Part shown: in pieces, positions 17,752-26,500 of the stretch
Numbering within the stretch: position 1 is the stretch's first letter
Layout: each line of letters starts with the position of its first letter
Assembly: GCF_000818175.1 (NCBI RefSeq)
Contig: NZ_JTIY01000007.1
Span: 1 to 33,869 of the forward strand
DNA: 33,869 bases
Source: Streptomyces sp. AcH 505
GTDB lineage: Bacteria > Actinomycetota > Actinomycetes > Streptomycetales > Streptomycetaceae
Direction of reading: 5' to 3'
Position numbers and translations under genes: made by a program
The notes under the pieces: generated by a model
Database searches by the model: none
The model's input: only the letters and a program-made list of their open reading frames with translations
Told to the model about the DNA's origin: nothing

Positions 17752-18681
17752 CTAGAACGACAACGTGACGGACGAAAATTCTGGATCGAGAAACGTTTCG
17801 GTCAATGCCTTGCGCAGAGGCGTCGATGCGACGCTAAACTCCCGTGGCCAGTCGACCACTGGAAATGTTTCGGGAATCACAAGTGCTTCAAGCTGTCCCG
17901 TGGTGAACGGAGGGTTTCGATCGACCCGTGCATACAGCCACAGCAGCAGCCAAAATGCCGCGTAAGGAATATGGATGATTCGCGCCCGTGGTCTGACAAT
18001 CTCATGAATCATGCCGATCAGATTGCCATAAGAAATCTGTTCGAGACCTGAAACATCGAACACACCGCTTTTTCGTTGCTCGATGGACGCGACGATAATC
18101 GAGACGAGATCGCCGACATACAGGGGCTGACGCATAAAGTTTCCGTTTCCTGGAATCGGAAAAACCGGCGTGCGATCCATGAAGCGACGTAGCCAGCCAA
18201 GATGCTTGCGATCAAACCAACCAAACATCAAGGTTGGCCTCAGGATGACATGCGGCACCCCGCTTTCGACAAACAAACGCTCCTGCGCGGTCTTTGATCG
18301 TGTATAAAAATCATCGGCTGACGAATTGACCACCGACGACGACAGCCCGACGAAATATGGGACGTTGTGCGTCTGCATCGCCGCGAGAATCCGCGCCGTC
18401 GCGGTGACATTATTCGCCTCGAACTCCGGCTGGAATAATCCGCCGATCTGCGCTTGATTGATAACCACGGTATCGGCGCCTGCGAGACTATCCGACCATT
18501 CGCCGAGCTGGGCGAGATCTGCCTCAATGATCCGAACCTCCGGGTGTATCTGGTTGAATAGCCTAATATTCGCTGCGTGCTTGTCGATTCCGACAAGCTC
18601 GAGATCCCGACGCGACTTCAGGCGTGCAACGAGATTCTGGCCAACTAAACCCGCGGCGCCGGTAATGACAAGCTTGCGCAT
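17752..18681 (-). CDS. Extended SDR, NAD-dependent epimerase/dehydratase-like
   Basis: This is a 309-residue protein with the Rossmann motif 'VITGAAGLVGQNLVARL' at the N-terminus and a YxxxK pair in 'FYTRSKTAQERL'. 'SSSVVNSSADD' precedes it and supplies the serine of the triad. The middle and C-terminal parts ('PTLMFGWFDRKHLGWLRRFM', 'QPLYVGDLVSII') resemble the atypical, NDUFA9-like branch of extended SDRs rather than classical sugar epimerases. A hydrophobic stretch at about 225-240 ('AAFWLLLWLYA') may touch the membrane, which would fit a lipid-linked substrate. It lies 6 bases from the dprE2 stop on one side and 12 bases from the FAD gene start on the other, so it belongs to the same operon. 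The reaction is unknown. Confidence 0.8.
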   Translation of the reverse strand: MRKLVITGAAGLVGQNLVARLKSRRDLELVGIDKHAANIRLFNQIHPEVRIIEADLAQLGEWSDSLAGADTVVINQAQIGGLFQPEFEANNVTATARILAAMQTHNVPYFVGLSSSVVNSSADDFYTRSKTAQERLFVESGVPHVILRPTLMFGWFDRKHLGWLRRFMDRTPVFPIPGNGNFMRQPLYVGDLVSIIVASIEQRKSGVFDVSGLEQISYGNLIGMIHEIVRPRARIIHIPYAAFWLLLWLYARVDRNPPFTTGQLEALVIPETFPVVDWPREFSVASTPLRKALTETFLDPEFSSVTLSF

Positions 18682-18687
18682 CGCAAC

Positions 18688-19440
18688 CTAGAAATTCATC
18701 TTGTTAAAAACGATGGCGGGTATCGCGCGAATGATCGCCATGATCAAGCGCCAGCGCCCCGGCGCATAGACCACGAGGCTGCCTCTATCAGCAGCTTTGC
18801 GCACAACGGCAGCCACGGCCTCGGGGGTCGCCCAAAGCGGTCCTCCTTTTGTCATGCCCACAGTCATCGCGGTATCGGTCGGGCCGGGCTTGACGATCAC
18901 CGCCCGAGGGCCTCTGTCTCGAAAACGATGGCTGATGCCCTGGACTAATGTCGACAACCCCGCCTTGGTCGCTCCATAGACGTAGTTGGAGCGGCGCCCG
19001 CGATCACCGGCAACAGAGCCTAGAACCACAAGCGAGCCCCTCCCCTGATGTTCCAGCACATCTGCAACCGCGAGAATCCAGGCTGCGGCCGAGCGGAAAT
19101 TGACGTCTATGATCTGTCGCGCAGCAGCCCAGTCCCGCTCAGCCAGCGCCTGATCCCCCAAGACCCCATAGGCCAGAATAACATGGTCCAGGCCACCCAG
19201 TTTGCCTATCATGACACCAATTGTGGCCGCCGCATCCGCCGCCGTAAAATCAACTTCGAAGATGTCTGTTTTGGTCGCCCCTCTCACCTTCAAATCATCG
19301 GCAATGGCCGAGAGGCGCTCAACATTGCGCCCGGCGAGACCAATCACAGCCCCTTCGGTTGCATAAAGCCGGGCGGTCGCTTGAGCAATACCTGACCCCG
19401 CCCCCAGGATCAGGATGCGAAGGGGATTTGTCATTGTCAT
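18688..19440 (-). CDS. dprE2: Decaprenylphosphoryl-2-keto-ribose reductase DprE2
   Basis: This is a 250-residue classical SDR that should reduce polyprenylphosphoryl-2-keto-erythro-pentose to polyprenylphosphoryl-D-arabinose with NAD(P)H, the second half of the DprE1-DprE2 epimerisation. It has the cofactor motif 'ILGAGSGIAQATARLYA' and the triad S142, Y155, K159 in 'GSVAGDRGRRSNYVYGATKA'. That stretch and the C-terminal 'VYAPGRWRLIMAIIRAIPAI' with a basic, hydrophobic tail closely follow mycobacterial DprE2 as I recall it. Its ATG overlaps the TGA of dprE1 as ATGA, indicating coupled translation and a shared complex. The SDR gene follows 6 bases after its stop. Confidence 0.9.
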   Translation of the reverse strand: MTMTNPLRILILGAGSGIAQATARLYATEGAVIGLAGRNVERLSAIADDLKVRGATKTDIFEVDFTAADAAATIGVMIGKLGGLDHVILAYGVLGDQALAERDWAAARQIIDVNFRSAAAWILAVADVLEHQGRGSLVVLGSVAGDRGRRSNYVYGATKAGLSTLVQGISHRFRDRGPRAVIVKPGPTDTAMTVGMTKGGPLWATPEAVAAVVRKAADRGSLVVYAPGRWRLIMAIIRAIPAIVFNKMNF

Positions 19441-20765
19441 TGATTCATCCGGCGCCAGAACGTCGATGACATCCCTGGGTCCATATGGGCTCTGAATTGA
19501 TCCAACGCCGGATATCCGGCCTTGAACATCGCGGCGGGGAGCCGGCCGTCCTTGGCGGGATAGAGGCGCCCCCCCGCTTCTCGGACAATCGCGTCGAGCT
19601 TGTCAAGAAGCGAGATGGTTGACTGGCCGCGATTGGCGAAATCAAGCGCCAGCGTCGTTCCCCTCATTGGAAAGGATAACAAGCCCGGCGACGGAACCTC
19701 GCCGAATGTCTTCAGCACAGCGAGAAACGAGCCCTGCCCGGCATGCGAAATCGCTCGTAGCATTTCGGCGGTCGCCGCTTCAGCAGCACCAGGCGGAACC
19801 ACGCTCTGGTATTGATAGAAGCCGCGACCACCATACAATTTGTTCCAGCCGCCGATCGCATCGAGCGGATAGAAAAAAGGGTCATAAGTTGTCGTCATCT
19901 GGCGCCTGCGCCCAGAAAATCGATAATACATTTCGTTGAACGCTGACAGCGATAAGCGATTTAGAAAGAAGCCGGGAACGTCGATCGGGATTGACGGGCC
20001 GACTCCCGACTTCACGCACAATTCGCCGTCTTTGCTGTGGCAAGCACGAGAAAAAACGCCACGCCCCAACGTTCTACCGTTAGCCAGACAATCGATCCAC
20101 GCAACCGTATAATCGTACGTCGCCTCGCTTTCAGCAGCGAGAGCAAAAAACTCTCCAAGATTCCCGAACGGCACTGACTCCGCGAGCATGTTGGAACTGG
20201 TAATCGGCATGAGTTCTAGCGTGACATGTGTCATGACACCCGTAAGGCCGAGGCCACCGACAGTTGCGGCGAACAGGCCTGTTGGATCGTCGCGATTGAC
20301 TGTCCGTTCAGTTCCATCGCTACGCGTCAGATCAATTGACCGAACCCAACGGCCGATCGTTCCAGCGCGATGATGGTTCTTGCCATGAACGTCGTTGGCA
20401 ACAGCACCTCCGAGGGTCACGAACTTTGTCCCCGGTGTCACCGGCAAGAAATAACCCGCAGGAATGGCCAGCTTCAGAACTTCCGCGAAACTCACTCCAG
20501 CTTCGGCCTGGAGAATCCCGCTCGTTCGATCGAAGCTCACGAAACGATCAAGGCCAGTCATATCGGCCATCGCTCCGCCATCGTTGAGGCAGCTGTCTCC
20601 ATATGAACGCCGCAGGCCCGTCGCAAGAAGACGGTTTGGTTCGCGCGAGCCGCTCTCGACAAGACCACTGAGCTCGTCTCGAAACATCGGATTGGCCACG
20701 CGCATCTGCGTTCGGGGCGTTCTGCCCCACGACAGAATATCGGAGCGCGGAATAAAATCGATCAC
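19437..20765 (-). CDS. dprE1: Decaprenylphosphoryl-beta-D-ribose oxidase DprE1
   Basis: This is an FAD-dependent oxidase of 442 residues (461 in M. tuberculosis) that oxidises the 2-hydroxyl of polyprenylphosphoryl-ribose, the first step of its epimerisation to the arabinose form. The FAD-binding domain shows 'ATGLRRSYGDSCLNDGG' and 'TPGTKFVTLGGAVANDVHGK' followed by NHH, closely matching the mycobacterial enzyme. Near the C-terminus 'LYPAKDGRLPAAMF' keeps the active-site lysine (K405, M. tuberculosis K418). The residue equivalent to M. tuberculosis C387, the benzothiazinone target, is alanine (A373 in 'TLALDF'). I chose GTG 20765: it overlaps the upstream TGA as GTGA and gives the family's length. 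The longer open frame to 20921 runs into the UbiA gene and is not coding. Confidence 0.93.
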   Translation of the reverse strand: MIDFIPRSDILSWGRTPRTQMRVANPMFRDELSGLVESGSREPNRLLATGLRRSYGDSCLNDGGAMADMTGLDRFVSFDRTSGILQAEAGVSFAEVLKLAIPAGYFLPVTPGTKFVTLGGAVANDVHGKNHHRAGTIGRWVRSIDLTRSDGTERTVNRDDPTGLFAATVGGLGLTGVMTHVTLELMPITSSNMLAESVPFGNLGEFFALAAESEATYDYTVAWIDCLANGRTLGRGVFSRACHSKDGELCVKSGVGPSIPIDVPGFFLNRLSLSAFNEMYYRFSGRRRQMTTTYDPFFYPLDAIGGWNKLYGGRGFYQYQSVVPPGAAEAATAEMLRAISHAGQGSFLAVLKTFGEVPSPGLLSFPMRGTTLALDFANRGQSTISLLDKLDAIVREAGGRLYPAKDGRLPAAMFKAGYPALDQFRAHMDPGMSSTFWRRMNQ

Positions 20766-22225
20766 AACGCCAACAGAATGGCTATGGCGACAAGAAGACC
20801 GAGGCCGAGACTTACACGGTCGCGCAACGCGAACGCGACTGGATCGTCCGTCATTCTGCCTCTGTGGGACAAAACCCAGATTCGGCAGCTGAAAAGAAAG
20901 ATCGCGATAGGAGCGACCCAAAGCCAGGCCGGTGTACCGTAGAGCTGGCGAGCGAACACCTCATCGACAAGGTAAATCACAACGATCACGATCGAGGCCA
21001 TCGAGGCCGCGGCACCGAAAACTAAAGTCAGGCTTTCATCACCGATCTGATACCCGCGCCCTTGTAGGCTCCGCATATTGTGCTCCACCGCCCTGAGGAT
21101 TTCGGTATGTCGCTTGGCGAGGGCGAGCGAGAAGAAAAAAAACATCGAGAACGTCAATAGCCATGCCGAAGGCGTCACGGATGAAGCCGTAATTCCAATG
21201 ATAATGCGGATCGTAAACAGCAGAGCAATGACAAAAGTATCAAACAACGGAATTCGCTTCCAACCAAATGAATAGCCCAGCGTCACCGCCACATATAGCA
21301 GCAGGCAAATTCCGGCCGGCACAGAAATGAGCAGCGCGAAGAGACAGAAAATCGGCAACATTAACGCTACGACCAGCAATCCATCGCGAACTTCGATCGC
21401 GCCCGAAGCAAAAGGGCGGCGGCGCTTCGACCAATGCTTTCGATCCGACGACAGGTCAGCGATGTCGTTGACGATATATGTCAACGAGGCAACGGCGCAG
21501 AGAAGAACAATCAAGGCAAGCGTCGTCGCAAACGACGCCAGTGTGACATCGTGCCAGCCCAATAGCACCGGAACAAGCACGACAACGTTCTTCGCCCATT
21601 GATGTGGGCGGATGGCCTTGATCCAAAAGGACTTTTGCCGGGATGTCAGATCGAAGGAACGTTCTACGGGGACGCCGGCATTTCGCACTGCGTCGCACAA
21701 AGAGGGATCCTCGGATACGGTAATTGCCGCCTTTGCACTTTTCCAAACTGGAATATCGGCTCGGCTATCTCCTGCATAGACGAACCCGCCTGGGAAAACC
21801 TGCGCCAACCGTTCCGCCTTGTTGATGCCCTTTAGATTAACACCATGATCCGTCCCATGGATCGTTCGAAAAAACGGGAATCTTTGCGCAACACGCAACG
21901 CAACTGTCTGGTCAGCCGCCGTTGCGAGATGGATCTCTCGACCTGCAGTGTCTTCACGTTTCAAATAATCAAGGAGTTCTTCCCGGACGGGAAGCATCTC
22001 GACATCCAAATGGGCGAGACCAGCCAAACGTCGCTTAAAAGCTGCAATACCTTTTCTCAGCTCGAACAAGCTCAGAATGGTTTGAATCGGATTTGTAAAA
22101 AGCCCCGCAGCGAAGAGCTCATAAAGCGTGTCAACCTTGAGAAGAGTACCGTCCAGATCGACGACCAACGGCAACATTGCTTCTGTCGCCCTCACTATCG
22201 CATCATTTTGTGGCAATATCGTCAT
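20762..22225 (-). CDS. HAD-UbiA fusion, polyprenyl-phosphate phosphoribosyltransferase-type
   Basis: This 487-residue protein joins a HAD phosphatase-like domain (about 18-190) to a UbiA prenyltransferase domain (about 195-487). HAD motifs are 'VVDLDGTLLKVDTL' (D23, D25), a lysine at about 136, and 'YAGDSRADIPVW' (D153, D157). The UbiA part has 'AIRPHQWAKNVVVLVPVLLG' and 'YIVNDIADLSSDRKHWSKRR', an NDxxD site followed by an arginine-rich stretch. These match decaprenyl-phosphate phosphoribosyltransferase (Rv3806c), which links phosphoribosyl to the lipid. The HAD domain could remove the 5'-phosphate, a job given to a separate protein in mycobacteria; that is inference. ATG 22225 has a weak ribosome site; ATG 22177 is possible. 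This is the first gene of the arabinose operon. Confidence 0.88.
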   Translation of the reverse strand: MTILPQNDAIVRATEAMLPLVVDLDGTLLKVDTLYELFAAGLFTNPIQTILSLFELRKGIAAFKRRLAGLAHLDVEMLPVREELLDYLKREDTAGREIHLATAADQTVALRVAQRFPFFRTIHGTDHGVNLKGINKAERLAQVFPGGFVYAGDSRADIPVWKSAKAAITVSEDPSLCDAVRNAGVPVERSFDLTSRQKSFWIKAIRPHQWAKNVVVLVPVLLGWHDVTLASFATTLALIVLLCAVASLTYIVNDIADLSSDRKHWSKRRRPFASGAIEVRDGLLVVALMLPIFCLFALLISVPAGICLLLYVAVTLGYSFGWKRIPLFDTFVIALLFTIRIIIGITASSVTPSAWLLTFSMFFFFSLALAKRHTEILRAVEHNMRSLQGRGYQIGDESLTLVFGAAASMASIVIVVIYLVDEVFARQLYGTPAWLWVAPIAIFLFSCRIWVLSHRGRMTDDPVAFALRDRVSLGLGLLVAIAILLAL

Positions 22226-22244
22226 CAGCAGGTGGCTCGCTATC

Positions 22245-22263
22245 GGCTCTTGATCGAAGAGCC
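22245..22263. repeat. Perfect 7-bp inverted repeat upstream of the HAD-UbiA gene
   Basis: GGCTCTT and AAGAGCC flank a 5-base loop, forming a hairpin that ends 20 bases before ATG 22225. No T-run follows on either strand, so it does not look like a terminator. An operator or a 5' leader hairpin is possible. It sits in the 145-base gap before the UbiA operon. Confidence 0.5.
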
Positions 22264-22370
22264 CTTCTGTGCCCAGTGTTGAGACATCCTAATGCTTAAG
22301 TCCTGCGACGAAACAACCAAATCAAGTCGCCTTCGAAGAAAGGATTCATTGAGGATGTTTGAGAAACTAT

Positions 22371-23525
22371 TTAGTGCTCTTGGCCAGAAGATACACGACC
22401 AACATCGCGCTGCACCTTCGACATGTTCTCGATATCGGTTATACGGGTCAGGTAGCGTAATCCCGAAGAGCGAAAGCTGAAGCCAACACGGATCGCGCGG
22501 CTCCCCTTCGTTCCGAGCGCTCGTCCAGCCGCAGGATCATCAACCAGCTTAATCATATGTGAGGTGGCCTCCCCGAGGTCCGGCTCAGCCCAGCGCTGAT
22601 CGTCGGCATGCGGATATGCCCCCGTCGGCACCGACACCAACTGATATCCGACTAGTGCTGAATTCTCTGGGGTCATGAAATCCATATTGCCGGACCAAGC
22701 CGTACCGATCACTGGCAGCCCAAGATACATAGCTTCCGCCAACCCGAGACCGTATCCTTCTGAGCGATGAAGCGATATGAAGGCATCGCAGCATCGGATC
22801 AGATTGTGGACCTCAGTTTCTTCCAGAGTCTCGGTCAGCATGACGATCCGGCCTGACAGATCATGCAATGTTACGAGAAACTCCTGGACCTCGGCGGGCG
22901 CCACCTCAACCCCATGCAGCTTGATGACCAGGGTCAGCCGCGCCCAAGGCCGCGCAGCGAGGAGCCTGCGGAAACAATCCACCACTGCGTTGGGATTCTT
23001 ACGGCTGATGTAAGACCTGCAATCGAAGAAGAACAGGAACACGTAGCTGTCCTCGGGGATACCGAACCGCCTACGGCTCATATATCCGCTCAGCGACACC
23101 TCAGTCGGCAGGGGCATATGGAACACCGGCCGATCGACAGCGGCGGCGACCGATTGCCGAATAAAGTCCGATGCAGCCCAGACTTCGTCGAAACGCTCAA
23201 GCTCGCGGGCCCATTCAGTTGGGTATCGCGGCAACTCCCAGAAAGGAAGAACGATGTTATAGCCGTCGGGGAGCGGGCCGATTCGATCCAGCGCCGGGGC
23301 AATTTCATTTCCGTTGATGTGAAATAAATTCACTGCGCCGTATTCGGTGGTGAGAAACGGTACGATCTCGGACAGTTGCGCAGCTTCGGGAGATTGAAAA
23401 TTCCAGACATCCCGCACCCTCGTATCGATAGCCACACTTCGACAAGCGGCGAACGAAAGCCGCAAGGCACGACCAGTCCCAATCGGACTGAATGGATGTC
23501 CGACCAGCGTTAATTTCGCGCCCAT
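22371..23525 (-). CDS. GT4-family glycosyltransferase
   Basis: This is a 384-residue GT-B retaining glycosyltransferase. 'LVGHPFSPIGTGRALRLSFA' opens the protein, then 'PFWELPRYP', 'FDEVWAASDFIRQSV', 'DCRSYISRKNPNAVVDCF' and 'HRSEGYGLGLAEAMYLGLP' follow, the last holding the E-x7-E nucleotide-sugar motif. It is a paralog of the GT4 gene at 5375-6547. I chose ATG 23525, which lies 4 bases after the stop of the large upstream gene, with GGGGAG and GAGGGT just ahead; ATG 23543 would overlap that gene. The pairing suggests both proteins work on the same glycan. The sugar is not known. Confidence 0.87.
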   Translation of the reverse strand: MGAKLTLVGHPFSPIGTGRALRLSFAACRSVAIDTRVRDVWNFQSPEAAQLSEIVPFLTTEYGAVNLFHINGNEIAPALDRIGPLPDGYNIVLPFWELPRYPTEWARELERFDEVWAASDFIRQSVAAAVDRPVFHMPLPTEVSLSGYMSRRRFGIPEDSYVFLFFFDCRSYISRKNPNAVVDCFRRLLAARPWARLTLVIKLHGVEVAPAEVQEFLVTLHDLSGRIVMLTETLEETEVHNLIRCCDAFISLHRSEGYGLGLAEAMYLGLPVIGTAWSGNMDFMTPENSALVGYQLVSVPTGAYPHADDQRWAEPDLGEATSHMIKLVDDPAAGRALGTKGSRAIRVGFSFRSSGLRYLTRITDIENMSKVQRDVGRVSSGQEH

Positions 23526-23529
23526 ACCC

Positions 23530-26500
23530 TCAGGACTCCCCATCACGAAGCAGATGTGTGCTGTCACGCGCATTACGCACAGCCTGCAGATAAGCGTGTC
23601 CGAAGCGCTTATCCGGCTCAAGATAGGCCCCTTCGGCCCATTCGTTCCAAGCGTTGATGAAAACCAGCCGCTCGTCACCCTGCAGATCGCGTTTCGTTTC
23701 GTTCATTGCCGTCTCAAGCCAGGCCTGGAATGCGCCTGGCGTCGGATTGTCGAGAATGAAGGGTTCGTTCTGGCGCCGCGCGGTGTTATCCCATCCGGGC
23801 ATCACTGTCCGAAATCGGGTGAAGCCAGGATGCTCGCGCGTCGCAAATCGTGCGACGAGATCCTCATACTCCCCGACATGCCCACGGAAATCGGGATTGA
23901 GTAGAGCGCCGTGGGGCGGACGAACGTCAGGCACGTAGTGCGCCGGAAACTCGACAGAGGCATCGCAACCATAAACGGATGGTGCGACATTTGTGCCGGC
24001 AAACCGAAACGATTCAACCATCGTCAGATAAATTTCGCCTAAACCGAGCCGCCGACACTCTTCGCGCCAGCGAATTGCCGTCTCCGCGAATGCCGGAAAA
24101 AGGTCCACGCGGTAAATCAGCAGTAACGGCTTGTTGCCGATCCGGATATACGCGGGATGGCGCATGTAACGGGCAAGATCACGGATCACTGCAAGATCGT
24201 CCTCGACCGAGTGAGCCTGCGCGATAAGGATCTCCTGATCCTGGCCATCCCAGCGCCGCGTCCAATTTTCATTCGCCCAGCACAGGCAGAAGGGATGCGC
24301 CGGCGTGTCAATATCGAGGAATCGTTGCAGTGGCCGATCCAGCAAGCGGTGGCCATCAAACCAGTAGTAATAATAACAGAATCCGTCGATACCGTAGCGA
24401 TCGGCCAACTTCCATTGCGCTTCCATCACCTCTGAAAGCCGCAGATCGTAATAACCGAGATCGGCAGGCAAACGCGGCTGGTTGTGGCCAACGAAATTCG
24501 GCCTGGCCTTGGCAACATTGGACCATTCCGTGAAGCCCGGGCCCCACCACAGGTCGTTTTCCGGGACCGGATGGAACTGCGGCAGATACATTGCAATAAC
24601 CCGCAGATCATCCAGCGCGTCAAAGGTTGCTTGATGGCGCTGTGAGAGATATTGCATATTTCTCGCGATGAGGCCCTGCTTGTACGCATTGCCGAGAGCA
24701 TCGGAGCTTTTGCTAAGATAATGCACAATCTCGGAGTCCGCTACAGAGACAATCCTCAATCCACGTTCGCGAATGCGCAGGCACAGCTCCAGATCTTCAC
24801 AATACGCCGGAGCCAAATCGTCGTTAAATCCTCCAAGAGAATGAAACAACGATGTTTCCAGCATCAGACACGCCCCGGACACGTAGTCGACGTCGCGATT
24901 ATAGGACCAGCGCGGCTTCTCCGGTGAATCAGCGAGGCCGATCATCTCGACCGTCCCCTCGCGCCTGATACGCACACCTGCCTCTTGCAGAATCCCATTG
25001 GGATAAACAACGCGAGGCCCGACGGCGCCTACGCCCGGCTCATCGAGTGCCTGCATCAGCCCCTTCAACCAGCCCGGCGCAACCTGCGCATCATTATTCA
25101 AGAGCACAAGGCGGCCCCCACGCGCGGCCTTGGATGCACTGTTACAGTTTCGCAGAAAACCCAGATTTTGAGCCTGGCTCACGAGACGCAGGTGCGGTAC
25201 GCGCGACAATACTTCGTGGGTCTCATCCGTGGAGCCATCATTGGCCACAATAACTTCGAAAGTCACTTCGTCGGATGTCCGCGACAGCGAGAGCAGGCAT
25301 TCGATGGTGGTGGCGAGTTCATTGTATACGGGCACGATCACCGTCACCTGCGGCGCCTCGCTAGGTACCGGAAGAACAATGCGAGCGGCGGCATTCGCCA
25401 AGCTTTCATTCCTGACCTCGATGATCGGACGCGGGCGAAACTCAAGCTCCCCGCTTCGCGCATCCAGAATCTGAGCAATGCGCGCCTTCGTTCTGGCATA
25501 GCTCCGCCATTCCCATTCCCCATCGGCAACAGACAATGTCTCTGACGTCGAGAATGCAGCCGCGGCAAAAAGTTCTGTCGGGGGCAGCACACCGTGCATT
25601 GTAGCTGTAGTGCCCACCGCCACAACGCCCTTCAAACGACGCGCGGCTTGCCAGCGTTCATAAGCACCGGTCCTCTGAAAGAGCGGCCTCATGCTGCGGA
25701 ACACACAGTCCTTGACCCGCATCTTGAAATCAATTCCCAATGGCAACGCACGATAGACATCACGAGCCGTCATGGCGATAGCACGATAGAGGCGCCCACG
25801 CGCATTGCGCCGCCACAAACTGCTCGTTCGCAATAACGAGGTGGCACGCCATGAGCGAGAACTGAAAAGCGCTTCATTAATCCTGACAGCCTCGATGCGT
25901 TGCCTGTCCGCCTCTACAAATCGCCACCGAAGTCGCTCGTAATCGCTCCTTGAATCGCTCAGAAGTCTCGCGAGTTCATCGAGCCGTCGCCCACGCTGAT
26001 CAAATTCGCCGCGAAAAGACGCCTCGCGCAGCACCGCCTCCTGAAGGGCGACTGCTAATTCTTCGACCCTTTGCCCGCGTTGGTCGCGCTCCGCGCACAG
26101 AGCGGCCTCATGCTGCCCAGCCGCATTGACCACAGCCGATAATTCCTCGACCCGTTGTCCACGCTGATCAAGTTCGCCGCGAAGAATTGCTTCGCGCCGC
26201 AAGGCCTCCTGCAACGCTCCCGTCAGTTCGTTGACTCGTTGCCCGCGCTGGTCAAGTTCCGTTTGGAGCGTGGAGATCTCGCGCACGTACGGTGGCTGTC
26301 GGGGAGCGAATATCCCTGCCGGCAGGTCGGGGATCGGGCCGTCTGAGGCGACAGCAATGAAATAAACGGGATTAGGCAGCCCCCCCCCCTCAATCACGCC
26401 TCCCTCATCCTCACGATAGCCGATAAACGGCGATTCACTTCGGCCTTCCGCCGGTGCAAGCACCGAGGCGTAGTGCACGCGCTGGCCATAGATCGCGTGC

